DNA of 19,823 bases from Ophiostoma sp. CBS 140.51 (GCA_029298735.1 JANSLP010000470.1:1-19823), one strand, 5' to 3'; positions 6,467 to 15,326 are shown, numbered from the stretch's first letter. Made by a program: numbers and translations. The notes: generated from the sequence alone by a model not told the origin.

Positions 6467-8749
6467 ATGGCATACCAACAGCAATACGGGCAGCCGCCCC
6501 CTCCGCCTGGTGGTGCTTATGGCCAACCGCCGCAAGCTCCTTACGGACAGCCTCCTCCGCAGCAGTACGGCCAGTACCCGCCGCCGCAATCGCCGCCGTA
6601 TTATGGCCAGCCTCCTCACCAACAGCCGCCTCCGGGCCAAGACCCTTTGTCTGCTGCCATGTCCAACATGAACATCTCGGGTGGTGCGCCGCCGCCGACA
6701 AGCCCGGCTCCATATGGCCAGCACTACACCTCGGCACCACCTCAACCCGGCTATCAGTCCTATGCTCCCCCGCCGGTTTCACAGGCACCCCCGCAGCAAT
6801 ACGGCGGTGCATACTCTTCGCCACCCCCTCCTCCTGCTCCGACAGCTTACAATCCGGCCCCACCTCCGGGCCAGCAGCCTCAGGCCTACCCGCAGTACGG
6901 CTCTCCTCAGCCGCCGGCTGCTCAACCTCCTTATGGTAGCCCGCAGCCTCCGACTTCTCAGCCGCCTTACGGGCAACCACCTCCTTCGACCTCGCAGCCT
7001 CCCTATGGTGCTCCTCCGGCTGCCACGACACCGCGACCATACGGCGCTCCCCCGCCTCCTTCTTCCGGTCCGGCAACCTACGGTGCCCCGCCTACAGCAT
7101 CTGGTCCTACTGCCTATGGCTCCCCCACTCCGGCTACAAGCCAGCCTCCCTACAGCTCGCCGCCTCCTACAACTGCACTTGCACCGGGTCAGCCTCCTCA
7201 GCGTGATGGTACATCACCAGCACCACCTGCATACTCTCCCGGTCAGCCTCTAGCACGCCCTGCCGGCCAGCCTGGTGCTCCCGTGCCTTACACTCCCGGT
7301 GGTCCTCCTCCCCCTGGAGCTGCTCCTGGCGGCCCTGCTAGCCCTGGCGGCCCTGCTAGACCTCCCGGACCTCCGGGCCCTCCTGGTGTTGCCAGCAACT
7401 TAGCACCTGGTCAGCGTGCACCGGGTGCACCTCCGGGACCACCTGGTGCTCCTGGTGCGCCGGGTCAGCCGCCCTATGCTGGTGCAGGTGCTCCTCGCCC
7501 TGGTCCTCCTGGCCAACCACCATACGGTGCCCAGCCTCCACCTGGTCAAGCCGGCCGTGGCGGTCCCCCTCCTCCTGGCGGTTCTGGCGGTCCTGGCGGT
7601 CCTGGCGGTCCTGGCGGCCCTGCTGGTCCAGCTCGTGCTCCCGGTCAGCCTCCTTATGGACAGCAGCCACCTTATGGCCAACAGTCCAACTACGGACAGC
7701 CGCCGTATGGCCAGCAACCTCCTTACGGTCAACAGCCTCCCTATAGCCAGCAGCCTCTCTACGGTGCTCCTCCTCCGGCTGGTTACGCACCACCACCTGC
7801 GGCACCTGCCGAGCCTCCCAAGAAGCAGGGTCTCTTCAGCAAGCTATCGACGGGCCAAAAGGTCGGTCTGGGTGCGATTGGTGGTATTGCTGCTGGTGTT
7901 CTGGCGGTCGAGGGCGCTGAGAAATTTGAAAACTGGGAGCACCACGAGGAAAAAAAGTTTGCGAGCGAGGTTGCTCAAGCTGCAGGTCTGGGCGGTGCTG
8001 GAGGTGGTTACGGCGGTCGTGGATACGAAGGCGAGACCTTTGTTGGCGGCGGAAGCACCATTATTGCCGGCGGTGGACCATCGGTTGTGGAGGTGTATCA
8101 GCCCGCCACGGTGGTCGAGTACGTTGATACGGGCCCTGGCTACTATGGCAGCACGACCTTTGTCGACGACACGCGTGTCATTGACAACAACACGGTCGTC
8201 GAGAACACTGTTATTGACAACACGACCATTATCGACAACACCACGGTGATTGACAACACAACCGTCGTCGACAACACGACCGTGGTGAACAACGACGTTA
8301 ACATTGACAACCGGACGGTCGAGAACGACAGTACGTATGTCGACAACAGCAGCTACAGCTATGACACCACGAGCTACAACCAGAGCGAGACCGTCGCTGC
8401 CTCAAGCTCGTACGACTACTCGTCGGCCTCCTACGACCAGTCGTCGTCCTTCCAGGAGACCGATACGTACCAGGCTACAGATTCCTACCAGTCCACCGAC
8501 TCGTACCAAGCAACCGACTCATACCAGGCCACCGACTCGTACCAGGCCACCGACTCGTACCAGGAGACTGACACCTACCAAGAAACGGATACGTACCAGC
8601 AGACCGACTCGTACGACCAGTCCAATACCTACGACAGCTACGACCAGACGGACTCGTACCAAGAGACTGATACCTACCAGGAGACGGATACGTACGAGGA
8701 GACCGACTACTCGGCAGCATTTGACGACCAGGATGCTGGCAACTTTTAA
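6467..8749 (+). CDS. Low-complexity tripartite repeat protein (P/G/Q/Y-rich, prion-like)
   Basis: Uninterrupted 760-residue protein; no enzyme domain recognised. Residues 1 to ~445 are Pro/Gly/Gln/Tyr-rich with many YGQPP and YGAPP units. Within this, about 278-340 is collagen-like (GPP, GAP and GGP triplets). Residues ~450-505 form the only compact region: GLFSKLSTGQKVGLGAIGG, then an alanine-rich hydrophobic stretch, then a charged EKFENWEHHEEKK segment. This resembles a glycine-zipper helix, possibly membrane- or self-associating. Residues ~568-628 repeat a hexad of the form V-[IV]-D-N-T-T. Residues ~663-751 repeat TDSYQA/TDTYQE hexads encoded by 18-bp units. There is no signal peptide, so the many NTT sequons are probably not glycosylated. 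The start ATG has an A at -3 and G at +4. The composition suggests an intrinsically disordered, condensate- or amyloid-forming scaffold. YGQP-type tails occur in fungal annexins and other adaptor proteins, but no annexin repeat is present. Confidence 0.8.
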   Translation: MAYQQQYGQPPPPPGGAYGQPPQAPYGQPPPQQYGQYPPPQSPPYYGQPPHQQPPPGQDPLSAAMSNMNISGGAPPPTSPAPYGQHYTSAPPQPGYQSYAPPPVSQAPPQQYGGAYSSPPPPPAPTAYNPAPPPGQQPQAYPQYGSPQPPAAQPPYGSPQPPTSQPPYGQPPPSTSQPPYGAPPAATTPRPYGAPPPPSSGPATYGAPPTASGPTAYGSPTPATSQPPYSSPPPTTALAPGQPPQRDGTSPAPPAYSPGQPLARPAGQPGAPVPYTPGGPPPPGAAPGGPASPGGPARPPGPPGPPGVASNLAPGQRAPGAPPGPPGAPGAPGQPPYAGAGAPRPGPPGQPPYGAQPPPGQAGRGGPPPPGGSGGPGGPGGPGGPAGPARAPGQPPYGQQPPYGQQSNYGQPPYGQQPPYGQQPPYSQQPLYGAPPPAGYAPPPAAPAEPPKKQGLFSKLSTGQKVGLGAIGGIAAGVLAVEGAEKFENWEHHEEKKFASEVAQAAGLGGAGGGYGGRGYEGETFVGGGSTIIAGGGPSVVEVYQPATVVEYVDTGPGYYGSTTFVDDTRVIDNNTVVENTVIDNTTIIDNTTVIDNTTVVDNTTVVNNDVNIDNRTVENDSTYVDNSSYSYDTTSYNQSETVAASSSYDYSSASYDQSSSFQETDTYQATDSYQSTDSYQATDSYQATDSYQATDSYQETDTYQETDTYQQTDSYDQSNTYDSYDQTDSYQETDTYQETDTYEETDYSAAFDDQDAGNF
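7578..7620 (+). repeat. 9-bp tandem repeat encoding Gly-Gly-Pro
   Basis: Several near-identical copies of a GGCGGTCCT unit lie within the N-terminal coding region and encode a run of GGP triplets. It is a likely site of replication slippage and length variation. Confidence 0.7.
8454..8717 (+). repeat. 18-bp minisatellite encoding TDSYQx hexads
   Basis: In-frame tandem array of about 14 degenerate 18-bp units, the central ones nearly perfect (ACCGACTCGTACCAGGCC and variants around 8500-8570). Each encodes Thr-Asp-Ser/Thr-Tyr-Gln plus one variable residue. The unit length is a multiple of three, so copy-number changes keep the frame. Confidence 0.85.
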
Positions 8750-9120
8750 GGGTGTTGTTTGTTTTTGGATTTAGTGACATACGTTCCATTTTTGGTTATG
8801 TTTGGTTCTTGATTTTTTTGACATGTTTTTGTTGTTTATTTGTGTGTCTGTCTTCTTTATCTTGTTACGTTTATGAGCTCCCTTGTGTTTGGCAAAATGA
8901 TTTTGTGAAAGGTTCATTAGTTGAAAAATACAAACACGAAATAAATGGGCCTTCTCCTTTCCATAAAAGGTAAATACAAAATTAAAACGCCAGTAAAAAT
9001 GATAAAACGCATCAACAACAGTCTAGGATATCAGCAACCAATACCCAACAAGCCCACATCTTTACCCCAATTTCGTGAATGATATATGCAACATGAAAAG
9101 AAAGGTTTGGAGTTTGCCGT
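8750..9120. other. Convergent 3' intergenic region
   Basis: A 371-base gap between two converging genes with no coding potential. A rightward AATAAA lies at 8940-8945 and a leftward AATAAA (TTTATT on the + strand) at 8835-8840. The two transcripts probably overlap at their 3' ends. Confidence 0.6.
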
Positions 9121-10794
9121 CTACTTCCGGCGACCGCCACGGCCAGCAGTTGGTGAGCCACCACCGCCCATGCCCATACCCATCTGCTGCATCATCGCCT
9201 GCATGTCCATACCGCCCATATCGGGCATGCCACCACCACCACCACCCAACATCTTCATCAGGCTGCCCATGTCCGGCATCATGCCGCCCAGACCACCGCC
9301 GCCACCGGCACCACCAGCGCCACCCATGCTCTGCAGCCGCTTCTGCATCGCTGCTAGCTGCTGCTGCTTGTTTTGTCCTGCCATGGCCGACTGCGCCCGC
9401 TGCATGTTCTTCATGTTGCCGCCCATCTTCTTGGCCATGCCGGCCATCATGCGCTGCTGCGTCAGCAGATCTTCGACCTCGCGGACGTAAGTTCCCGAAC
9501 CACGGGCCACACGCGTCATGCGGCTGGGCTGCTCCAAGAACAACTTGCCGTCCGAGTCGAGCTCCTTTTCAGTCATGGAGTCGCAAATGTAAATCATGCG
9601 CTTCAGCTTGGCGCTGCCCTCTTCGTCGTCCATGCCAGACATCATGTTGCTCATGCCGGGGATCATGCCGGCCATTTTGGACAGAGGGCCCATCTTCATA
9701 ATGTTGGAGAGCTGGTCGCGCAGATCGCGCACCGTAAAGATACCCTCGGTAATGTGCTTGATGGTATCCTTTTGGTCGAGCTTGAGCGACTGGACGTGCT
9801 CGACGAGACCGGCCATGTCGCCCATGCCGAGCAACTTCTGGACAAACTGTTGGGGCGCGAACCGCTCCAAGTCGAGCATGTGCTCACCCGTACCCAAAAA
9901 GACAATGGGCGTATGCGTCGCAGCAACGGCCGAAATGGCACCACCACCCTTGGCGTGGCCGTCAGTCTTGGTGATGATAATGGCACCAAAGTCGGCCGCC
10001 TCCTTGAAGGCCTTGGCCTGTGCCTCGGCCTGCTGACCAATGGTGGCATCAAGCACCATGATGGTCTCGTCCGGCTTCACGGCCTCCTGAATGTCCATCA
10101 TCTCCTGGAAGAGCGCCGACTCTTGCCGATGGCGACCGGACGTATCGACAATAATGACCTCGAAGCGCTCCTTTTTGAACTTTTCGACACCGTCGCGGGC
10201 GACGACGGCCGGGTCCGTCTCTGTCAGGGAACCGTAGTAGGGGATCTTGGCCTTGGTGGCGTTTTGGCGCAGCTGGTCGAACGCACCGGCACGGAAGGTA
10301 TCGGCACAGACCAGACAGGCCTTGAAGCCACGGCTCTGGTAGTGGCGGGCGAGTTTTGTACACGACGTCGTTTTACCCGCACCCTGCAGACCGACAAACA
10401 TGATGACGTTGGTCTTGCCCTTTTTGGGCTTGAAGGGCTCGGCATGGGGGTCGACGAGGCGAACGAGCTCGTCAAAGACAGTCTTTTGGATGAGGCGTTT
10501 CTTGTTGACGGCGGGCGGGAGTTCCTTGAAATTGACGGTGGATTTGATGGATTTGCGCAGCTGGGCGACGAGCTTGACGTTGACGTCGGCTTCCACGAGG
10601 GCGTTGCCAATCTCCTTGAGCATCGAGTCGAAGGCCTATAGACACATAGAGAGGTTAGTATTGTCATTCTGTCGCCAGATTTGCATCTTCGATGCTCTCG
10701 TCAAATCGCTTCTCACCTTCTCGTCGATATTTGGCGCCCGTGTCAAATCTGACACGGCCGCATTGATGCGGCGTCCGAGATCTTGAAGAACCAT
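9121..10794 (-). CDS. srp54: Signal recognition particle 54 kDa subunit (SRP54), GTPase
   Basis: GTPase subunit of the cytosolic signal recognition particle. It binds signal sequences and SRP RNA and docks ribosomes to the SRP receptor at the ER. Exon 1 is 10794-10717 (26 residues, MVLQDLGRRINAAVSDLTRA and on) and exon 2 is 10635-9121. The 81-nt intron has GTGAGA and CTATAG borders. Total is 530 residues, the usual length for fungi. The N domain covers roughly residues 1-100. The G domain shows the P-loop GLQGAGKTT (108-116), DTFRAGAFDQL, DTSGRHRQE (190-198) and TKTDGHAKGGG (249-259). The M domain follows, methionine-rich and ending in Gly/Met-rich repeats with a basic RGGRRK end. All GTP-binding motifs are intact. 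Start choice is secure because the first exon gives the conserved SRP54 N-terminus. Confidence 0.97.
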
Positions 10795-11263
10795 GGCGAA
10801 ATGGCTCTAGGATGCTCGGTTGTGTGAGTATGGTCAGAGAGGGAGGAGGGTTGTCGTAGGAGTTGAGGATGTGAGGTCGTCGCAATAGGAGAGGCCAAGT
10901 CAAGTCGATATTCCAGACCAGTGAAGGACACCCATGTGGTTTTCCGCCACTTTTCGTGGGGTATGGGGCGGTGAAGAGTGGCAGAACTACTGTGCGCACG
11001 AGGTCACACTTTACTGTTATTATTAGGGGGCGCTATATCGACAGCTGCCACTCGTTCACATTGTGCTGAACGCGCTATTTCACAGCACTGATTTTCATCT
11101 CAAAAGCGTTTAAATGTCTGAATTTAACACTGTAAATTGCTGCAGAAATAGCTCTCTAAATTACAACTGTATATGATGGTCTTGTGTCTCATGTTTTCCA
11201 ATTGTTTTCCAATCGGAATTTCAACTAATTTTGCTCCGTTCTACTTTCTCGTTATACTCCAAT
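10795..11263. other. Intergenic region between SRP54 and the DenD-like gene
   Basis: Holds the promoter and leader of leftward SRP54 (right of 10794) and the 3' region of the gene ending at 11264. An AT-rich block lies around 11090-11200. No gene or repeat is recognised. Confidence 0.6.
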
Positions 11264-12241
11264 CTACTGCTTCAGGGTCTCAACGTACTCGCGCACCAGG
11301 CCCTCGGCGTCCTTGTCGCCAATCAGACCCAGCTCCAGCGGCTTCGAGTAGTCCAGGCTCCAGGCCCAGCTGCGCAGAATCTTCTCGTACGCCGCATTGG
11401 GCTCGTCCTTGACGAGCTTCAGCTTGTCCTCGCCGCCGACCTTAGCCAGCGCGTCCAGCAGGTCCTGGACACTGGCAATGATGCCGGGGAAGTTGATGGC
11501 GCGCTGGTGGGACGGCAGCTTGTCCGAGGGCCAGTTGACGATGCGGACCAGGTTCTCAATGGCGACGCGCGGGCTGCACAGTGTCGCCTTGAAGTCGCGG
11601 TCGGTCAGGGGCAGGGCGCACTCGATGCCGTTCATGGGCTCACGGATGACACCCGACAGGAACGCGCTGGCGGCGGGTGAGGGCTTGCCAGGGCGGACGA
11701 CAATAGTGGGGAAACGGACAGAGAAGGCATCAATCTCGCCGCGGCGGTTCAGGTCGTTGACGAGAATCTCCATCATGTACTTGCCGCAGCCGTAGACACC
11801 GGTGGGAGTAGGGGTCGTGGCCTCGGTCACAACGTCGGGCAGGGGTGCACCGTAGACGGCGTTGGAAGAGGAGAAAATGACACGGACACCGCGCTGGACC
11901 TCAGCCAAGTGCAGCAGCATGCTGCGGACAGCATCGACGTTGACCTTCATGGCCAGCGCCGGGTTGGCCTCAGAGGCACCAGACATAATGCCGTGGAAGA
12001 CAAAGGCGGCCGTCAGGGGCAGAGCAGCAGCGACAACCTTCTTCATGGCGTCGACGTCGCACAGGTCGGCCTCGAGCAGGCGGACGTTCTCGGGGTGCTT
12101 GGCACCGGCGGGGATGGAGGGCTTGATCAGGTCGGTAAGGAAGACAATGTTGTCGGGGTCTTCGAGCAGGCGCTCAGCCAGCGCAGGGCCAACGAGGCCT
12201 GCGGCGCCAGTGATGAGGTAGTGTCTCTTCTCGCCAGCCAT
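11264..12241 (-). CDS. NAD-dependent epimerase/dehydratase family, D-erythronate dehydrogenase-like
   Basis: Extended short-chain dehydrogenase of 325 residues. A Rossmann NAD motif TGAAGLVG sits at residues 11-18, followed by the acidic FLTDLI strand end. A catalytic Ser cluster FSSSNAVYG lies at about 123-131, and the YGCGK active-site Tyr150/Lys154 pair follows. Then comes RFPTIVVRPGKP, the extended-SDR substrate segment. Overall layout and the C-terminal pattern (SW...LDYSKPLELGL) resemble the DenD/D-erythronate 2-dehydrogenase group rather than UDP-glucose epimerases, so the likely role is oxidation of a sugar acid or related hydroxy-acid in the cytosol. Substrate is inferred, not shown. 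I chose the start at 12241 (MAGEKRHYLITG) because the nucleotide fold begins right after it. The frame is open for 48 more codons upstream, but that part is Phe/Ser-rich leader-like sequence. A TATATA box lies at 12453-12458. Confidence 0.85.
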   Translation of the reverse strand: MAGEKRHYLITGAAGLVGPALAERLLEDPDNIVFLTDLIKPSIPAGAKHPENVRLLEADLCDVDAMKKVVAAALPLTAAFVFHGIMSGASEANPALAMKVNVDAVRSMLLHLAEVQRGVRVIFSSSNAVYGAPLPDVVTEATTPTPTGVYGCGKYMMEILVNDLNRRGEIDAFSVRFPTIVVRPGKPSPAASAFLSGVIREPMNGIECALPLTDRDFKATLCSPRVAIENLVRIVNWPSDKLPSHQRAINFPGIIASVQDLLDALAKVGGEDKLKLVKDEPNAAYEKILRSWAWSLDYSKPLELGLIGDKDAEGLVREYVETLKQ

Positions 12242-12452
12242 TGTGAGGTGTGTTTGTGTGTGAGGTGCGAAAGAGAGGGGTATCTGTGAAGAAAGGACGA
12301 AGAGGGAGGATGAAGAGAAAGAGGAGAAGTCGTGATGATTGTCGTTAAAGAAGAGGGGTAAGAACAAATGTCTATTTACTTTCAAGAGGGGAAGCAGCGA
12401 TCGATGGTTTTGTAGGTCTTGTGCCTGCGCAGGAAAGAGCGACTGCGCGACG

Positions 12453-12458
12453 TATATA
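12453..12458 (-). promoter_or_regulatory. TATA-like box for the DenD-like gene
   Basis: TATATA about 210 bases upstream of the start codon at 12241 on the leftward strand, followed by a purine-rich (pyrimidine-rich on the + strand complement) leader. Position fits a core promoter and would place the transcription start downstream of most of the extra open codons. Confidence 0.4.
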
Positions 12459-12792
12459 CAGTTCCGTCAACGGCCATATTGCGGTCCAGTGACGTTCTTC
12501 GTTCTTTCCTGTTCCTGTGTTTCTTCGGTTTGTCATATCGACCCATCCTCATATCCACCGTGTCCACCCCCTCACGAAACATTTTTGGGGTCGCGCGCCT
12601 CCATCCCTCCATCTTCCATTGGCTGTGGAGCGCATCGGCAGTGCTAGCAAAGGCTGGCGGCTTCTCAAGGAACAACTCGTGAGCGATGGAATACAACCGC
12701 CCGCGTACTCAGTACAGTAGTTTTCGCCGTACTTTTCTTTGGTGGCTCGAGACGATGTCGGCGGCACCAACTGGCAGGCGCTAATACCGCTT

Positions 12793-12847
12793 TGCCCTGG
12801 ATTCGGGGCAAGCGTGATACAACTGTGCCCTGGATTCGGGGCAAGCG
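12793..12847. repeat. Pair of identical 22-base direct repeats, each self-complementary
   Basis: The same 22-base sequence occurs at 12793-12814 and 12826-12847, a 33-base period with an 11-base spacer. Each copy holds a TGCCC...GGGCA inverted repeat (5-bp stem, 8-base loop). It could be a tandem operator for a regulator of the flanking leftward genes, or RNA stem-loops in a 3' end. Function is unknown. Confidence 0.75.
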
Positions 12848-12972
12848 CGGCCGAGGCAGCACCTTCCATCGGCGCTTTCTCCGATCGTGTTTGGCTGTAT
12901 CGGACAATGCAAACTGGTGCACAGTTGCTCTTCCCATTTCCCACGAGGTTTTGCTTTCATTTTGTTCCCTCC

Positions 12973-14007
12973 CTACGCATCTGGTCCAAAGTATGCACGT
13001 GGCCAGATGTTCATGGCAGTCTTGGTCCCCTCACCCACGGGAAGGCCTGCATGGAGCGTGCGTGTGTCACCGGTGCCGTTGGGAAACATGTTGACCCAGA
13101 ACAATGCGTTGCCAGCAATAGGCCGGAACGCCATGCCGCCATTTTCGTGCTCACGCCAGATCGGCAGCGGCGACTGTGTTTGTACTTTTTGTGTTGTGTG
13201 CTCGTCATTCTGAGAAGGAGCGGTGCTGCCGCTTTGGGCCATGTCTGAATCCGCGCTAAAACCCTCGAGACGAGGACCGGTGGGCCTGGCGGGGTCTTTC
13301 CCCTCTGGGGTCGATCTGGACTTCAACGCCCCCGGGACGACTGCCTGGGGAAAGTACGTCTCTCCCGCGGTGCAGTTGGCCTGCAACACAACAAAAAAGG
13401 TCGCCACGCGGTTGTACAGCCGCCTACGCCCGGCTGCGGCATCGGCGTCGGACAGGCGAGGCTGGCGGAACCAGTCGTGGTGCAGGTCGAATTTCTGGCC
13501 GTCGTCATAATGAACAAGCTGTGCGGCGCCCATGTCGTCACGGCCTGGCACCAAGATAGTCCCCAAAAACGACTCGGCACGGCGAAGAACACAGGCCACG
13601 GCGGCATCGTCTGCAGCGTCGGGGAGAGGGGCGCTCCATGACGTACGGGCCTGGGACGCCGGGCCATCGCGTCCGTAGCCCGTGACGGGTGAGGGCTGAA
13701 GGAGTGTTTCGCCGGCTCGGATGACGAGCTCCGCCTCGCGCGGGCTGACGAAATCGTGAATGTAGATAAGCAGCGGGTCGAGGGACACAATCTCCGTCCG
13801 GTACCCCTGGTCGACGGGGCATTCGTAGTCGTAGGGCTCAGAATCAGGATCGCGCTCGGCTGGAGGGCTTCGATGGATCTGGAAGAAAAATGGAGACGTG
13901 GTGAGCAAGGCCGGCAATCGCGGCGCGGCCAGGCTGTAAGCTGCTGGGCCTACATAGGCCAGGCCGGCGCCGATTGCCGCTGAGAGGAGTTGGCTTGTTT
14001 GGACCAT
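12973..14007 (-). CDS. Prolyl 4-hydroxylase-like 2-oxoglutarate/Fe(II) dioxygenase
   Basis: Single-exon, 344 residues. The fold is that of the prolyl 4-hydroxylase alpha-subunit family, which hydroxylates proline using Fe(II), oxygen and 2-oxoglutarate. The conserved RTS stretch is at 121-123. The metal-binding HxD is H176-H177-D178 in FDLHHDWF, the distal iron ligand is H319 in TLHAGLP, and the 2-oxoglutarate-binding Lys is K329 in the KTAMNIWPR ending. All catalytic residues are present. The first ~35 residues are hydrophobic (signal anchor or signal peptide), so an ER/secretory or membrane-attached location is likely. A hydrophilic, Ser/Thr/Gln-rich insertion (about residues 225-288) separates the two halves of the barrel. 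The natural substrate of fungal members is generally unknown. An ATG at 14007 starts the frame; the hydrophobic N-terminus supports it. Confidence 0.85.
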   Translation of the reverse strand: MVQTSQLLSAAIGAGLAYVGPAAYSLAAPRLPALLTTSPFFFQIHRSPPAERDPDSEPYDYECPVDQGYRTEIVSLDPLLIYIHDFVSPREAELVIRAGETLLQPSPVTGYGRDGPASQARTSWSAPLPDAADDAAVACVLRRAESFLGTILVPGRDDMGAAQLVHYDDGQKFDLHHDWFRQPRLSDADAAAGRRRLYNRVATFFVVLQANCTAGETYFPQAVVPGALKSRSTPEGKDPARPTGPRLEGFSADSDMAQSGSTAPSQNDEHTTQKVQTQSPLPIWREHENGGMAFRPIAGNALFWVNMFPNGTGDTRTLHAGLPVGEGTKTAMNIWPRAYFGPDA

Positions 14008-14271
14008 TTCAAAAAGTCAGGATAATGTCGAGTCAACTTTACTTTGTCAATAATCTTTGAAGCAATCGAGACAAGATGTTTTTTTTTTAATTCTACAAGC
14101 CAGCCGCCTAATACAGCTCGGAGGAAGAGGAAGCTCTGTCCATTTTCCGGATAAATGAACTCTGCAACACACAACACGCCACCCATTGCCATGTACCAGA
14201 TTTTCGGTGCTCTTGCCACTGTGCGTGGCTCGATCTTCCCTCTCCGTTGCTAACTTGACAACACAGTCCCC

Positions 14272-15326
14272 TTAGAATCCCGGAAAGTCAAACGGCGCCT
14301 CATTTGGCCGCCCGCCCATGTCATAGTTTGACAGCGAGCCCACAAACGACGTGTGCAGAGAGTACAGCTCAGGGCTCTTTGCAATTTTCTCCCCATGCGC
14401 CAACACGTCCTCAAGATCATGTCCGACGTCAAAGTACCGTCCCCGCAGCGCATGCTTGGCCACGCCCGTCGCCAGTGCTACCGACACCATACCGCTGAGG
14501 TGCATCGAGTCGTTGTAAAAGTCGAGCCAGCCCTTGTACTGTGGCGTGCTCGTGGGTAGGGCCGACACACTTTCGTCGGAGTATTCTGCGTTGTTAGCGG
14601 CAGCATATCTTGAATCTCATGCACGGGAGGGGACCTACTCTTCTCGACCATGGCCGACCGCACGCCGCCTGGGTGCAGAGCATACAAATGGATATCATCA
14701 AACCCCTCGGCATCCGCTTCCTTTTGGATACACCCCGTCAGATTGATCAACGCCGCTTTGCTCGCACAGTAGCTCGTGCTCCAGGGAATCACGACGGTGC
14801 CTGCTCGGGAGGCAATGTTGATGACGCAGCCACTGCGCTGGGCGCGAAATGTCGGCATCAGCAGACGCATCAGACAATAAGGTCCGTTGAAGTTGACGGC
14901 CATGTCATAAAGAAAGTCCTGCGGGTCTTGGGTGTACATGGGCGCGAGCATGTTAGAGCCGGCGTTGTTGACCAAAATGTCGACTTGTCCCTTGGTTGCC
15001 TCCAAGACCTGGTTGACGAGCTTCTCGCAGGATGCCAGCTCCGAGACGTTGCACTGCACAAAAGAAACGTCGGCAGCGCCTAGCTCGCGGCAACGGGCTT
15101 CAAGTGTCGCAGGTGGCGGCGTGTGGTTATAGACGAGAAAGAGGCGACAGCCGGCGACGGCAAAGCTTTCGGCATGGCCCTGACCGATGGACCCTGCGGC
15201 GCCGGTAATGATGGCGACTTTATCCCGGAGACTACCACGAAACTTGGACGGGTAGATGAACGGGTACACCTCATTGTGGATGCGGACGCTTGGTCCTTCC
15301 TTCGCTTCTTTTGTGTTGTCGGCCAT
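14272..15326 (-). CDS. Short-chain dehydrogenase/reductase (SDR), two exons
   Basis: NAD(P)-dependent oxidoreductase of 333 residues. Exon 1 is 15326-14639 and exon 2 is 14585-14272. The 53-nt intron has GTAGGT and CGCAG borders and joins AAG A to AA TAC, keeping the frame into YSDESVSALP. The classical motifs are all visible: TGAAGSIG cofactor loop (41-48), NNAG (120-123), catalytic Ser173 in INIASRAG, and the SYCASK active site with Tyr186 and Lys190. LHPGGVRSAM follows as the usual 'PG' segment. The C-terminal exon (ending NYDMGGRPNEAPFDFPGF) is longer than in minimal SDRs. Without splicing, the reading runs on as Arg/Ser-rich nonsense to 14478, so the intron is well supported. The substrate cannot be read from sequence. 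It lies between the hydroxylase and the sugar porter on the same strand. Confidence 0.88.

Larger units (their letters stand above)
12242..12972. other. Intergenic region between the DenD-like and hydroxylase genes
   Basis: About 730 bases without a supported gene. It contains the promoter of the gene starting at 12241 and, near the far end, a tandem pair of hairpin-forming 22-base repeats (12793-12847). The small frames on both strands cover the repeats and are not protein-like. Confidence 0.6.

Noticed and set aside
7300..7620. Collagen-like Gly-X-Y region as a true collagen
   Set aside because: The triplets are irregular, mixed with YGQP units, and there is no signal peptide; the gene is better described as low-complexity.
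6465..8249. Long frames overlapping the repeat protein on both strands
   Set aside because: They are shadow readings of the Pro/Gly-rich and tandem-repeat coding DNA, giving Arg/Leu/His-rich artefacts.
8454..8717. CRISPR-like regular repeat
   Set aside because: 18-bp units without spacers, in frame inside a eukaryotic coding region.
9373..10641. 422-codon rightward open frame
   Set aside because: It is the antisense of SRP54, opened by the strong codon bias of that gene; its sequence is His/Leu/Gly-rich without motifs.
11264..12385. Longer 373-residue version of the DenD-like protein
   Set aside because: The 48 extra residues lie in leader-like CT-rich sequence, and the Rossmann fold begins directly after the ATG at 12241.
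14478..15326. Unspliced 282-residue version of the SDR
   Set aside because: It reads through a 53-nt intron with good borders into nonsense and loses the family-like C-terminal part.
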